Shown here: one piece after another, positions 24,568 through 37,336 of the stretch
Layout: the number at the start of each line of letters is the position of its first letter
Position numbering within the stretch: the stretch's first letter is position 1
Assembly (NCBI GenBank): GCA_051294375.1
Contig: CM119264.1
Coordinates: 18,631,581-18,695,580 of the forward strand
Origin: Paraspadella gotoi
Taxonomy: Eukaryota; Chaetognatha
Reading direction: 5' to 3'
DNA length: 64,000 nucleotides
Position numbers and translations under genes: made by a program
The notes under the pieces: model-generated
The model's database searches: none
What the model saw: only the letters and a program-made list of their open reading frames with translations
What the model was told of the DNA's origin: nothing

Positions 24568-26482
24568 TAAGTCAGGATTTCAATGATTATTCTCCTGGTA
24601 TCCGAAGAGCGCGATAAGCGTTTGCATTCAAATCACGAAAATCTCTGACTGATTAGGCCAAGAGTATTTGGAAATCCGAACATTCTCGTGAGACGCAAAG
24701 ATTTTCATTCGACTACACTCATACGTCCGCAGGGAATTGGAAGAACCTAACCTGAATGGAGACCCGAGCGCGAGAAGAGGGGAGCTTTTACGAACTTCTC
24801 AAGGTTAAAAGAGGCAAAGAGAAAGGAGGGAAAGCAAAAAAAAAATAAAGGTTAAAAAAAGGAGGCAAAAGGAAAAAGGAGGTAAAAAATAAAAAAGGAG
24901 CGAGTCACGTCAAGACTTTCGAACAAAGAAGGCGCCTGGCTTGACAGAAAAATCGAAAGCATGAAGAAAATCTTCTTTTTTTTGACACACGAAACCCGAA
25001 ACATTTCCGACTCTGCGGAAGGTCTGGTGTTTTTTTTTTCTTTTAAATAAAAAAAAGTGTAAATCCACTGCTAAATCAACTTCGATTAAATTTCTGGTTT
25101 TTGGATTAGCGTAATCGAGATGGTACAAACCAGTAGTAAACAACCAGAACTTGGCAATATTTTTTAGTTATTTTACACAACCTGCAATTGTGGAATGACG
25201 CGGAATTAATTAAAAAGCTCTCTTCCTCCCATTAGCGATTTCCAATTCTCCCGCCTATTCTTAATTGGGGAAATCGAAGAAAGGAAGTCGTTTCGATTCA
25301 AAGGTAAAGTGGCTTCTTTATCTTCACAGAGGTAGAATAAAAAAGGAGGAAGAGGAACGGAGAGAAAAGAAAGGAAGTAAAGTCGAAATCTAGAGTAATC
25401 ATGAGTAAAGATGAGAAAAGTAAATATTGTATTTTTTGTTAGTCAGTTGATCTTAACAGATATGTCCTCTCTCTCTCTCTCTCNNNNNNNNNNNNNNNNN
25501 NNNNNNNNNNNNNNNNNNNNNNNNNNNNNNNNNNNNNNNNNNNNNNNNNNNNNNNNNNNNNNNNNNNNNNNNNNNNNNNNNNNNNNNNNNNNNNNNNNNN
25601 NNNNNNNNNNNNNNNNNNNNNNNNNNNNNNNNNNNNNNNNNNNNNNNNNNNNNNNNNNNNNNNNNNNNNNNNNNNNNNNNNNNNNNNNNNNNNNNNNNNN
25701 NNNNNNNNNNNNNNNNNNNNNNNNNNNNNNNNNNNNNNNNNNNNNNNNNNNNNNNNNNNNNNNNNNNNNNNNNCTCCTCTTCTGTACCTTTTTTTTTGCT
25801 TTCATAATTTTTTTTTTTCATTCTCTCTAATTGTCAGTCACTGATGATGATAAGAAATATCTATTAGTCTATTTATTCCATTTTTTGACTTCATTCATTT
25901 TGTCTTTTTGTCTTTTTTTCCTTGTATTTCCACATCCAGTTTAGCTAAATATATATGTGAGTCATTGCTAATCAAATTCAAGACTCCTAATTTTTAAGTC
26001 ACAGTCTACTCAAAATAATATGTTAATTCGAATTTTAATTAAATTTAATTTAACAGTCATTTAAATCATTTAATTTAAATCATGTATGCCTCATTTCACA
26101 GAACATCCATCGATTTTAATTCAAATGTCGCCTCACATGTCGTATAATATTGAACGATATCCATTTCTGTGCTTTTCTCGTCATTATTCATCTCCGGTTC
26201 CGATTCAGTTGAGGAAGTTATTTTTTATCATTATCTTTTTTAAAAATCCTGTAATATGTTCTTTACGTACACATTAACACGAATAATTAGATAATAGCTA
26301 ATATGTTCAAATACTAATAATGACTTCATTTTACTATTTCAAATATGAAAAGTTAAGCGTTTAAATAAAATTTTTTGATTGAAGAGGTCGTTCTTTCATT
26401 CGAATTTTTTCTTGTCTTCGGCATCCTTTTTGGATGTTCTTCGCCTGATCGTGCGATCGAGCGTAATACGTCTAATTCCCTG
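24568..26482 (+). repeat. Long segment repeat, copy 3
   Basis: Begins taagtcaggatttcaatg directly after an N gap and repeats copy 1, interrupted by a 290-base N run (25484-25773) that starts within a CT microsatellite. The match fades near 26482 (ctaattccctg, compare 23941). Confidence 0.85.
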
Positions 26483-27120
26483 TACTGGATGGTTATTCAA
26501 TGTAAAAGCAGAATATCTGTCAGGAAGGAAAACATAGACTGGTTGGTGGGCATTGGTGAAAAGAAGTTAGTAGGCTAGTTGGACAAAGAAAGTTTGAAAA
26601 GGAGAATAAAAACGGAAAAGATTGTTAAACATACAGATGCACATATACATTATTTTATATTTATACACATTATTGATTTGANNNNNNNNNNNNNNNNNNN
26701 NNNNNNATCTCGTTGATGCCGTCGCGGAACGCCTCAAACGGATTTCTTTATTTAAAGCTCGTCGCTTTTGTTTTCTCAATGAAAAAGTATCTGATGTAAT
26801 CAGATTAACGCTTATTAACATATTTCACTACCTCGAACAGGATCACACCCCCCCTCGTTACGATCACATAATGATAGATAATCAAAATTAACTATAAATA
26901 AGTATATGATGCATAACATGTATGTTTAACATCTTTTCGTTTATTCCTCTATTTCAACTTGAATAGCCTATACCATTCTTTTCCCCTATACTACTCTCAC
27001 CAATGCCACCCAGATCTCACTGATATTTCACTTCCTATAGACAGATTATTCGCTATTACATTATAACACAGTATCCATTTTCCCTTTATTTTTCTTTCCT
27101 CCTTTTCAATTTCAACTATC
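26483..27120. other. Spacer between direct and inverted copies
   Basis: Not matched to the other copies. It contains an N gap (26682-26706) and AT-rich sequence, with no supported gene. It is the centre of a large imperfect palindrome. Confidence 0.5.
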
Positions 27121-28040
27121 TCTTTTGCCTCACGCTCTTGTCGCCTTGGGGGTATAGACGAACCTCCTTGACATCCTATTTTGCTCCTTTTCCTTTCTTT
27201 ACCCTTCTACTTACCCCATTACCTCCCTTTTCTTTATCCCTCCCTCTTTCAAATGAATCCAGAGTGTGAGCGCGTGCGGATACGCGAAGACAGAAAAAAG
27301 AAATGAAATAAAAGGGGAGAAAAAATTGAAAATGTCTTTTATATCAGAGATGGCAGTGAAGGCTCTTGGTTTACTTTCTTCTGCGTAACACTGACGGTGT
27401 GCATAGAAATGCAAAGATGGCGCGCCAGTTTTCGATCAATAACGCTGTTTTTTTCCCTTTTCTCTTCTTTTACAATGGAAAAGAAAAAAATGATTCTTCA
27501 AAAGAAAAGAAAACGCCACATCAGTCTGCGCCGGGGAAAATTAAATTCTCCTTTCTGAAATCTCCTCGAAGAGAAGATGCGAAGAATAAATTCTGAATAA
27601 AAATAAAACTCATGGAAGAATCCGAATAAAATTTGTGGCAGATTTGACTTTTCTTGTTCCCTCGAGCGAAATTTGTCGGCGCGAAAGAGATGAAATTTAC
27701 AAATAAAAAAAGACTTGAGGAAAAAACTTTCAAGGAATTAGAGTATTTAACGTGAGACGATAGCGAAGAATCAAAAGGATGACGAAGACAAACGAAAAAA
27801 TCGATGAAGAACGACTCTTCAACAAAAAATTTTTATTTAAACGCTTTAACTTTTCATATTTGAAATAGTAAAATGAAGTCATATCTAGTATTTGAAATAT
27901 TATTTATTAATTACTTCGTGTTAATGAATGTACGTAAAAATATTCAGCTTTTTTTTAAAAAAAGATAATCGATAAAAAATAACTTTATCAACTGATGGAA
28001 ACCGGAGATGAATAATGAACTAGAAAACAAGAAATGATAG
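27121..28040 (-). repeat. Long segment repeat, copy 4 left part (inverted)
   Basis: Reverse complement of about 23640-24557 (for example cgcgtgcggatacgc at 27271 against gcgtatccgcacgcg at 24385). It ends at 28040, where the LTR retrotransposon begins. The remainder of the copy resumes at 34061. Confidence 0.85.
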
Positions 28041-28042
28041 TG

Positions 28043-28279
28043 TGTGGACGAACATTAGAACACGCCAACCTTGGTCAAACACATGAAACCTTACCACCTT
28101 ACCTCGCTCATATCCCAACTTAATTTATGGGGTCAAACGTTGACCTTTATGGTCAAGACGTGACCTTTGTAAACTACCAATTGTAGATAGACTTAGCTAA
28201 TCTGAGCATTTTGACTGTTTATTGTTTATAACGTTGTTGAAGATAATCATTCCTCTCTGCAACTTGTTGCGTCCACACG
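28043..28279 (+). repeat. 5' LTR (approximate end)
   Basis: Starts TGTGGACGAACATTAG and aligns with 33782 onwards with several indels. The right boundary is set by the primer-binding-like motif at 28280 and is uncertain by tens of bases. Confidence 0.7.
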
Positions 28280-28295
28280 TTTGGTGAGACCGAGA
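28280..28295 (+). promoter_or_regulatory. Candidate primer-binding site of the LTR element
   Basis: The motif tttggtgagaccgaga directly downstream of the 5' LTR resembles the TTGGTGACCCCGA-type sites common in metazoan Ty3/gypsy elements. The tRNA was not identified. Confidence 0.4.
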
Positions 28296-28326
28296 CTGAA
28301 AAAAAATATAAAAAGCAAACAAACGA

Positions 28327-28357
<31 letters not shown>

Positions 28358-28699
28358 CAAACAAAAAAAAAAAAAAAACTAACAAAAAGGAACTACTCTC
28401 AACAAAACGAAACAAACTCCGCGGTTATCGCCGAAAACAATTTTTAATTCAAACCATTTTTTTTTAAAAATTAATTTTTTAATTTAAATCTACTCAAAGA
28501 AAACATTTTGACGGCTTTTTGCTAAATTCTTTTTTTCCGCCTTTCTCTCAAATTTCTCCTCGATTCGAATCGTTTTTTTGCCAATACAACTCTTCAAAAC
28601 AAATATTTTTTTACCCCATTGAATATTTTTAAAAAGCAAATCATATACTTCTTTTTCAAGGGCAAACTAATTTTCTTCAAAGTGAATAATAATTGTTTT

Positions 28700-30030
28700 T
28701 CTTTCTTAATGCGGCGTTTCATGCACCCAAGCGTCCACACGCCGTCCAACGACCCGCCACGAAGAGAAACGACGATGCCGGTGACCACGCGAAAACGCTC
28801 TCCCAATCGACAGCGGCCCGGACGCCGATGAACGCATTCCCACGACGCGCGCCTCGATTCGCGACGCCTCTCGAATCGCAAATCGAGAGACTTTTCCAAA
28901 TGGTCTTGCGAGATCAACAAGCAAACTCGCCGGCGGTCACGGAAAGGCCCAACTCACTTCAAGCGGATGCAAGCACCGCTTCAACGGAGTTGCCTCCATC
29001 GAGTGGAAAGAACGGCGCGCCGCAGCGACGCAACCTGGACCCACAGGCAACCCGACCCTCTCACACAACAGCCTCGCAGCGCCTTCCAGCGCACAGCCAA
29101 GAAGGAGAAATCCAACGCCTGCACCGAACCTTCGAACAGGAACCACATCAGAGGAGTGGTCTAGACGCACGCGCTGTGGATTCGGCGCCACTGGCGTCGA
29201 GCCGGCGGAGAAGAACGGCGCTCATTCTCAGCGCATCCCACTCCCGCCACCCGGCCTTAATCCCACATGGTCTCGCATCCGACGAAGGCCCTTAAGCTTA
29301 CAAAATTTGATTCTCCACTTGCAGAAATTCCTACTGGGTGAGGAGCCAAACAGAACGTGCCGCAAAGGCGCGGCACAGATTGACGTCACTGAAAGGCGTA
29401 TCATCGCCTTCCCAGCACCTTCTGCCGCTATCCGGGTAAAGCGCGGTCTTCGGAAGGTCTCAACCATGGACCACATCAGGCTAGCATCTTGCTGCTCGCT
29501 CTCCTCAAAGCGTCAGGGAACACGCGTCCAGGAAAGGTAAAAAAACCCGGCCGACATCGCCGAAAGACGCGCGACCGAATTCTTGCCTCCTTCAGGCCAG
29601 CTCCGCAGCATCACGGACCTAACGAGGCCTTGCTCCTCGGTGATACGCCGTCAATTCAGTTGAGTCACAGCGGGAGAGCCACTGGAGCTTCTATAGATTG
29701 ATCGGACAGCAACGCTGATGAGGCCGCAATCTCCCTACGCGAACGCACTGATGGGCAGGTTTCGAACGGCCGCCGCCGCGCTCAAACGCGCAGCGCCACC
29801 GTCCGCCACAGACAGGCCCATCAAGCAGCGCCCATCGCAGCAGCGCACGCAGCAGCAACGGCGCCCAACATTAACGCCCCGCTCCCGCCACCCGCGAACC
29901 GCCCATGGGAGAGAGCAAGTGCTTCTACCACTACAATTTTGGTGCCAACGCGTTCAAGTGCCACGGGACGAAACGCGTGATGGGAGCCGCCCAATGCCCA
30001 ATTGGCGCCGTCAACGGCGCGAATCGCCGG
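28700..30030 (+). pseudogene. Gag-like region of the LTR element, frameshifted
   Basis: GC-rich sequence with Ala/Pro/Arg-rich frames from about 28700. Near 29910-29965 one frame has a short Cys/His motif (CFYHYNFGANAFKC). It resembles the C-terminal capsid signature of arthropod-type Ty3/gypsy polyproteins, where a tryptophan/histidine-rich C-x-YH-x-FG-x-C motif precedes the protease. No single open frame covers the region, so a functional protein is unlikely as assembled. Gag would form the element's intracellular particle. Confidence 0.55.
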
Positions 30031-30079
30031 CGGCCGCAGTCGCAACCTGGCGTCGCCTGGCCGAAAACGACTCGAAGCT

Positions 30080-33000
30080 ATTCCTTTAGTGCGGCGACCT
30101 GACGCTGGCCTTTGGAGTGCTCGTCGACGGCGCTCAGAGGCGACGCTTCATACCCCGCATCTGCGCCGCTTGACCCAGCGCCGCCGCAAAGGCGGACAGC
30201 CGCGTCAAGCGCGCTCCGGCCACCGCTTAACACGCCCGCACCGCGCCGGCATTACGACACGCCCATTCGCTAAAACTTTCGCATCCCGAGAGATGGGGAT
30301 TAGATTGGGAAAGACGCGTTTTTTCTCCCTATCTCGTCATCATCGCCGAGTCGCCAGCCCATGATCTCGCGCCCGACTTTTTGACTGGCAGATCATCTCG
30401 GCGTTTGGGATCACGAACGCCGAATTATCTTCTCGTCTCGACGACTACAATGGTCATCAAACGGCCATGCTCACGACGCAGCCGCGCTCGCGCCCGCCCC
30501 GCGTCCTGCACGTCCGCGCGGTATGCCTAAACTCCGGACTTCTCGACGGGCGAATACCGGAAACTAACGGAAACTCGTCTTCAACTCGGCGCACCAAGCC
30601 GGGCGGGTCGAGCATCACATACTGAGAAAGGTCGCCCCGTTTTCGGCCTGCGCCCAGCCGCCTGTCGCCCCCGATCAAGCATGCGCGCCAAGGCCGAGTT
30701 CGAGAAATGCTGGAACTCTCGCCGGATTATCCGACGCTCAACGTCTGCGTGGCGTCGCCCGCTGACACGTCCCCCGAAACAGAATGGCTCTCTTTCGTCC
30801 ATGTGGCGACTACCGACGCCTCAACGGGTACCGGGTCGACAATCGTTACCCGTCGACCATCATGGACTTCAAACGGGCCGACGTCGCGGGGCAAGAACAG
30901 TTTCTCGAAGATCGACCTCATGCAAGGGATATTCATCAGATCGCTGTGCGCGAAAGAAGATCGCCACAAACGGCGATCATCACGCCGTTTCCGGGCTTGT
31001 ATGAGTTTCCTCTTCATGCCGTTTGGGTTGAAAAACGGCCGGCCAGGACTTCCAACGCATGATGGACCAGTTCTAAAGACGCATTCCCACGCACGTCCTC
31101 GTTTTACCTTAGAATGACCTTTTGTGGCATCTCACTCACACGAAGAGCATCAGAGGATCTCAAAGCGCGTTTTCAACGCGCTCGCGCAAACGGCCTTATC
31201 GTCAACCGCGCTAATGCGTTTCGGGACTGCTCGAGGCCTGGATAGTTTCCTGGGCTACAAACGTTGACAAGGATGCGTCCGCCTCATGTACCGTCGAAGG
31301 TAGAGGCATAACGCGAGATGCACCCACTAGTGCTCAAGATTAAGTTTCTGGGAGTTTTCAACTACTCTGTCGGCCGATTCGTGCCCGCACGCTGCACATA
31401 TCACCTGCGACGCTCTCTTAGAAGATTCTGAGGACGCGGAACACCGCCCGCGGCTAAAATGGGCGGCCCCGCAAGAGAACGTACCAGTTCCAGGCAGTAA
31501 GGACGCCCGGTCTCCGATGACGCGCGAACTCCACAATGCTGGTTCCCATACGATCGAACGGGGCCCGTCTCGCCCTGACAGTCGAATGCACTCGCCGACG
31601 TCGCCGGCTCGGCGACGTCCTCGATGAACAGCCTCGTCGAAAGGCCAGTGGCAACCCCTTGAGGGTTCACTCAAACCACTGAAACCAAAACAGCGCAAAT
31701 GGCACGCCAATTCTGATCAAGGAGCTTTGCATGCTCATCAGCATCGATCCGCCATTTCCGCCCATCCATGTCAAGAGAGGCCGTTCCGCTTTATATACAA
31801 AGCGATCACATCTCGCTTGGTAGCGGGCGCTCGCGGAAAGAAGCAACGACTCACAGAACATGAGGCAAACCTGCCAGTCATGTGGAGCGGGCATTTCGGC
31901 CGAATACACCGGCGACATCCGTCATATCGCCGGGAGGCGAACGTCGTCGCCGACTGCCCGCTCCTTGCCCGCCGCCAGCGTCCTTGCCGCCAGCCACCGC
32001 CACGGTCAGATCGAGCCTGAGCGACGCCTCGAACGCGCGGAAGAGAGCGTGAGGACACATTGGCCGCCACCGTCAGCAGCGGTCGGCGGCACCTGCCGCA
32101 AGTCAACTTCGAGGGCACAGATGGCGGCTGGATGCAAGCCACTGATGACGATGTCCAGCGCTCCTCAACGACCCTGCATTACGGCGCTGTGCAGCGTCTA
32201 CAAAACTGTCCTCCGAGTCAGCACCGATCATGAACTCATTTGTGATGTCTCCGGCTCCCGGGCACGCCCACGTTGTTCAGCGTCATGCGCGCCGGCGCGG
32301 TTTTCGGACGCCAATAGAGACCAGGCATCGGCTCAATCCGGGAGTTCGCGCTTGCCAAAAAAGGCTCGTGACGGAGCGCGCGTCGGTAATGGACATGTGG
32401 CAGCCTCATCCGACATCGAGATGGGGGGCAGCGTCCATGCTGACATTGTCGCCGCGCCCAAGACAGCACGCACGTCCGAGGGCGCTGCGTCCACGGCAAT
32501 TCGAACCACCAAGCCAAACGGTTTCGCTTCCGTCCATGATGGGCTGGTGGACGCTGCGAGCCGTCTCCTGCGTCAATAACATCACTTCTGACGAATGATT
32601 GAACAGCTGTCAAGGTTCAACGCGCTGGGAGCGAAGCGGCACCACTTCGTGACACCGCTACGCGATTCCGCCGGCAGGTACGTACGGCAGGAGTGATGGG
32701 TCTTAAGTCAGCAGGTTCTGATAGTCGGACACCCGCCCGCAGCCCGCCCCTCCCACGCTCCGCCTGGAGGCTTCTTAAGCAAATGGGTCTCTCGTCTTTG
32801 GGCGTCCCTCCGTTGTCGACCAGACCGATGTGGCGACCCAATTCAAGCATCGAGATTGTGGGCCAAGTGGCGGCGTAGTTGGGCTTCGACCTTCCACGAG
32901 ACCGCCTACACCCCCATCAACGGGAATGGTCGAAGACCCTTCATGACGAGCTAAGGCAGCCTGCGGCGCCGCTGCGAGAGCCGGCCGGACATAAATGGCT

Positions 33001-33310
33001 AGGCGCAGCTTTCATGGACTCTCTTGAGCCTCCGGCAACTCCGCGAGAAGATTCGGAACCGCCTCCCCGCAGAGACTATACGCTGGTGGGACTCTGACGG
33101 CTCCCCGTTGGAGAGCGTACTTCCGGTCAACACGACGTCGACGCCAGCGCCCGCTGGATGGCGCGAATCCTCGACATCTCCGTGCGATTGTTGCTCTCAT
33201 GGCAACGCCTCTGCGCCGCTAATGGAATGCGCGCACCCTCTCATGTGCGGAAATGCTCGGCTGACGCGAACGCGTCTACGTCCGACGGCAACGGACATTG
33301 AATAATACGC
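30080..33310 (+). pseudogene. Pol-like region: RT, RNase H and integrase remnants
   Basis: Reverse transcriptase signatures appear in successive frames: FRPCGDYRRLN (about 30793), SKIDLMQG (about 30907), TAIITPF (about 30972), LFMPFGLKN (about 31010) and FQRMMDQF (about 31050). A degraded catalytic YxDD block lies near 31105-31130. An RNase H C-terminal motif (YTGDIRHIAG) lies near 31902-31935. Integrase traces include the zinc-finger-like LNPGVRACQK near 32335, TDVATQF near 32825 and a TAYTP.NG motif near 32908. The order RT, RNase H, integrase is that of Ty3/gypsy. Frames change repeatedly, so it is annotated as broken. The protease region (about 30080-30400) has no clear active-site triad. 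Confidence 0.75.
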
Positions 33311-33781
33311 GCGCTACAACACTTAGCGGCACTTACGACGTCTGAACGTGGTAAACTTCCAAAATCGAAAATAACCCAGGGCCGCGGCGTCGAAGTGATC
33401 TCCGTTGATGCACTGAAACTGACGTCACGACGAAGTCGCACACACATGAACACCGGAGGCGCGGACCGAGTGGTGCCGGTGCTTTCAGCAGCTGCCGTCC
33501 AGGAAAAGGAGTTGGCACTCGGATCCACGAGGCGCGAGCCACCATGGTGCCGCCGTTCAGGATAGCTCCATCTATGGCCCCGCTCAGAAACGGAAGCGGC
33601 GCCACTGCGTTTCCACGACGCACGGCAAGTTGGCTTCGTTCGACACTTCATCAGTCGGTCTTATCAACGTCCTTGCGATGGTGCTATCAGCCGCGGAAGA
33701 CGACGACTGGAAACGAGACGCAATCCAATAACCTTTTCAGCCTTCTCCCACCCGGGTCAAGGCCGTTGGGTTGGGGGGATG

Positions 33782-34060
33782 TGGTGCACGAACATCTAGA
33801 ACACGCAACCTTGGTCAAACACATGACCTTACGCACCTTACGCTCGCTCATTTCCCACCTTAAATTATGGTCAAACGGTTGACCTTTATGGTCAAACGTG
33901 ACGCTTTGTAAATACCATTGGTAATAGACTAGCATCTGAGCATTTTGATGTTATTGAATACGTTGTGGGATTGTATATAATATTATCTCTGCTTTGGTTT
34001 CGATTAGTCGTTGATAGCGGCGGGTGCCACTGTGTCGAAATTATTCAGCCCAGGCCGGGA
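33782..34060 (+). repeat. 3' LTR (approximate end)
   Basis: It begins TGTGGTGCACGAACATC just after a G-rich tract (ggttggggggat) that could serve as polypurine tract. It matches the 5' LTR with small indels, and the right end is uncertain. Host repeat sequence is recognisable again from about 34061. Confidence 0.7.
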
Positions 34061-35440
34061 CGCGATTTAATTAAAATCGTGATGTTTGTCTTTGAAAATG
34101 AGCATATGATTTAAATGTAATAGTTTAAATGATCTTAAATTAAATTCGTTAATTCAATTTAAATTATTTTTTGGTAGACTTGATGTGTAGACTTTAAAAA
34201 TTCAGGGTCTTTGAGATTTGATGAGCATGAATACAATATATTAGCTAACGGGATGGTGAAAGTACAAGGAAAAAGGAAACCAAAGACAATTGATGAAGTC
34301 GAAGATGGAATAGAATATAGGAATCTAATAGATATTTCTTTATCATCATCAGTAACTAGACAATGGTAGAGGAATGAAGAAAATGAAAGCAAAGAAAGGT
34401 ACATGAGAGAGAGAGAGATGAGAGAGGACATATTTGTTAAGATAACTGACCTAACAAAACAAGTACAATATTTCTTTTCTCATCTTCTTACTCATGATTA
34501 CATTGCTAGATATTCGATTTACTGTCCTTTCTTGTTCCTGACGTGTCTCTTGCCTCCCCTTTTTTATTCTAACCTGTCTGTGAAGTAAAGGAGTCCACTT
34601 TACTTTGAATCGAAACGCTTGCGACGTTTCTTCGATTTCACCGAGATTAGAATGAGCGGGAGATTGGAAAATCGGCTACGATGGGAGCAAGAGTAGCTTT
34701 TTATTATCGCGTCATTCCAAAACTTGCAGTTGTGAAATACTAAAAAAAATATTGCAAGTTCTGTTTGTTTACTACTGGGGTTAGTGTACCATCTCGATTA
34801 CGCCTAAAACCAAAGAACGCGAGAAATTGATCGAATTTTGATTTAGCGCGTGGATTTCCTTTTTTTTTATATAAAACGAAAAACACCGAGGTTCCCAGAC
34901 CGCAGAGTCGGAAAATGTTTTCGTTTGTTTCGTGTGTAAAAAAATGTTGAAGATTTTCCTTCATTGCTTTCGATTTTTCTGTCAAGCAGGCGCACTTCTG
35001 TGCTGGTTCGATGAAGTCTTTGACGGTTCGAGGTGGACTGCTCCTTTTTATTTTTTACCTCCTGTTTTCCTTTTGTGCCTGCTCTTTGTTTTTAACCTTT
35101 ATTTTTTTTTTTTTGTGCCTTTCCCCACCGTCTTTCTCTTGTGCCGTCTTTAACCTTGAGAGTTCGTAAAAGTTCCCTCTCGTTGACTCGCTGCTGACGA
35201 AGTTTTGGCGCTTCAGAATAATTCAAAGGTCTCTTCAGGTTAGGATTTGAATAATTTGCTCCAATTGCCCGTGGCAGAGTATGATGATAGATCGAATGAA
35301 AATCTTTGCGTCTCACGAGAATGTTCGATTTACCACAATACTCTTCGGCCTATCAGATCAGAGATTTTCGTGTATTTGAATGGCAACGCTTAACGCGTCG
35401 CTCTCGGAATAGCCCAGGAAATAAGTTCATTGAATCCCTT
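34061..35440 (-). repeat. Long segment repeat, copy 4 right part (inverted)
   Basis: Reverse complement of about 21733-23630: for example tagatatttctttatcatca at 34328 and the segment cgtctcacgagaatgttcg near 35310, which mirrors 21843-21865. Small indels abound. Together with 27121-28040 it makes one inverted copy split by the LTR element. Confidence 0.85.
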
Positions 35441-37177
35441 TGTCTATATTATAAACGATCTTTCGATGAAGATATTACTTTTCATGTATTCATGTTACCC
35501 GAGACAGAAAATCTTTTGAGTTTCTTGTTCGCCGTCAACGCCGCTTTTCCTTCTCTTTCAATTAAAAAAAATTGAATAACAAAGAAAATAAATATAAAAT
35601 ATGGAAAAGATGTACTAAAAATGGACGAAAAAAAAATAAACTCAAAGAAAAACAAAAAGAAAGATAAACGAGCTAAACCCACAATATATAGGAAAGAATT
35701 GTTAGCAGTGTTGTCCGTTGCTTTCGCCAGAAAAAGACCTCCCCCGAGTAATTTGTGTGTTTTCAGTTCCAACAAACAAAACCAGAAAAGTGTCATTGGA
35801 AAAAAAAAATTTGAATGAAATTTGTAATTGGAACAAGGAGAAGGTTAAAATAATGATAAGATACGGATAGTAAATCTCGGATGGTAAATACAATTTAAAA
35901 TAGTTCTAAGCAAAAGGGGAGGCGAAACCAAGAAATGGAAAAAGGTGGAATCGACTAAACTGTCAGAAGGGATGTCAGTTTTTCGGGAGCGCCAATGTTA
36001 AAATCCCCAATTCGCGTGACGAAAGCCATCGGGTTTAGTTAGTAATCCATCGATGAATAAAATATCGAGTCGCCAATTTCGTGAGGATAAGGAAAACAAA
36101 TGAAAAAGAGGAAAATAAAAATTTTAAACAAAAATAAATATGTCTACTGTTTTGGTGATGATTATCACTATTTCTTTGTGTTCACGAGATGCGGGGTTTT
36201 TAGGAGCTAAAGATCTTTATTGTTCACTGAACGAAACCGAAACAAAACAAAAAGAAAAAAGTTCATTCGCCCTAAAATGGTGAAACAAAAAAGGAAACCA
36301 AAACAAAACAAAAACAGAGCGGCGAGAATCGATATTTTTCACAGAGATCCTTGACAGCAAAGAGAACGAAAACGAACGACCACGCAAAGTTTTTTTTTTT
36401 TCCCCCGAAGAGAATCTATCGGGAAATCAGTAAAAACTCCAAGCCGGCCGAACGTCGGAACGGGCAACGAGTTTGGTCGATAATTGGCGACCTTCGGGAT
36501 GTTGGCGCCAGTAGATTGTTTTAACACTCCCCGTTTTCCAATTTTTCACGCCGCGAAAGACTCAACGTCATTCGTTGTCTTCGTTCAAGCGCGATTCTGT
36601 TTACCTTTCGACGTTATTGTTACTCGGGAGATAAATCCTCGAAGACGCCGACCAATTCGCTCGTCGCTGCCGTCACACTCCCTCTTCCTCGTGTTCCTCC
36701 CTCACCGCCCCCGTTCCCCCACGCGTCCATTTTCACCGCCTCAATCGCGAGCGCCATCTTTGGCAGCGGATGAAACGGTGATTTCCATCTCCTCCCTTTC
36801 TCCCGCGATATAATTAATGCGCGCGGAGGGAGCTTGATCTCCGAATACGGAGTGTTGATTTATTTAAAATTGTTTGACGATAATCTTATAGTAGAGTTAT
36901 TATCTATTTTTTAGACGATACGTTTTTTCGATAACTATTACAACCAGGGAAAAAAAATTAAAAATTAATATTTTATTATTTATCTTTTTATACAATTTGG
37001 TACGAAAAACAATTTTTCATTCCTTTTTATTTACATTTTAAAGTACAATGATTTCATTTTAAAAAAATTAATGATTTTGATTTTATCAATTTCATAATTA
37101 TAAATGAGATTTATGTTTTAGCGAGGAAAATTGAAAACCAGAAATTGATTATCGAAGTTTTCCCTTTGATCCCATGA
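35441..37177. other. Intergenic, no gene assigned
   Basis: AT-rich, with a GC-richer patch at 36480-36800. A + frame there (36484-36813, 109 residues) has no recognised motif. It lies upstream of the PLA2-like gene and could be a non-coding first exon or promoter, but there is no direct evidence. Confidence 0.4.
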
Positions 37178-37336
37178 TTATAGTTTTAGGAATTCCTGAA
37201 GGCGGCGCTAGCAGTCCCCTATATTTGAGATTTTTTTGTCTTAACAAATGAGCAGCCAATTATAGACAAATTCTATGAATTTTTAACATAAGTGGGACAG
37301 ACTAACGGACAAACGAGTACTCTCGGTGCAAGTAAA
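37178..37336 (+). mobile_element. Dispersed repeat A, partial copy
   Basis: It contains ggaattcctgaaggcggcgc and runs to acgagtactctcggtgcaag, a degraded form of the family terminus. The next copy follows directly head to tail. Confidence 0.65.

Larger units (their letters stand above)
28043..34060 (+). mobile_element. Ty3/gypsy-type LTR retrotransposon, frameshifted
   Basis: A GC-rich block inside AT-rich DNA. It is bounded by two similar LTRs (28043-about 28279 and 33782-about 34060) that both start TGTGG and share cttggtcaaacacatga, gttgacctttatggtcaa and ctgagcattttga. In the + direction it holds a primer-binding-like site, Gag, reverse transcriptase, RNase H and integrase remnants, the Ty3/gypsy order. 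It interrupts copy 4 of the long segment repeat: host sequence stops at 28040 and resumes at about 34061 with a small loss. Every frame is broken many times. Both the LTRs and the neighbouring repeats differ mainly by small indels, so some frame breaks may be sequencing errors. No envelope-like frame was seen. Confidence 0.85.

Noticed and set aside
29718-32850. Many 60-240 residue frames on both strands
   Set aside because: GC-rich retrotransposon sequence has few stop codons in every frame; only the + strand pieces with RT, RNase H and integrase motifs are meaningful.
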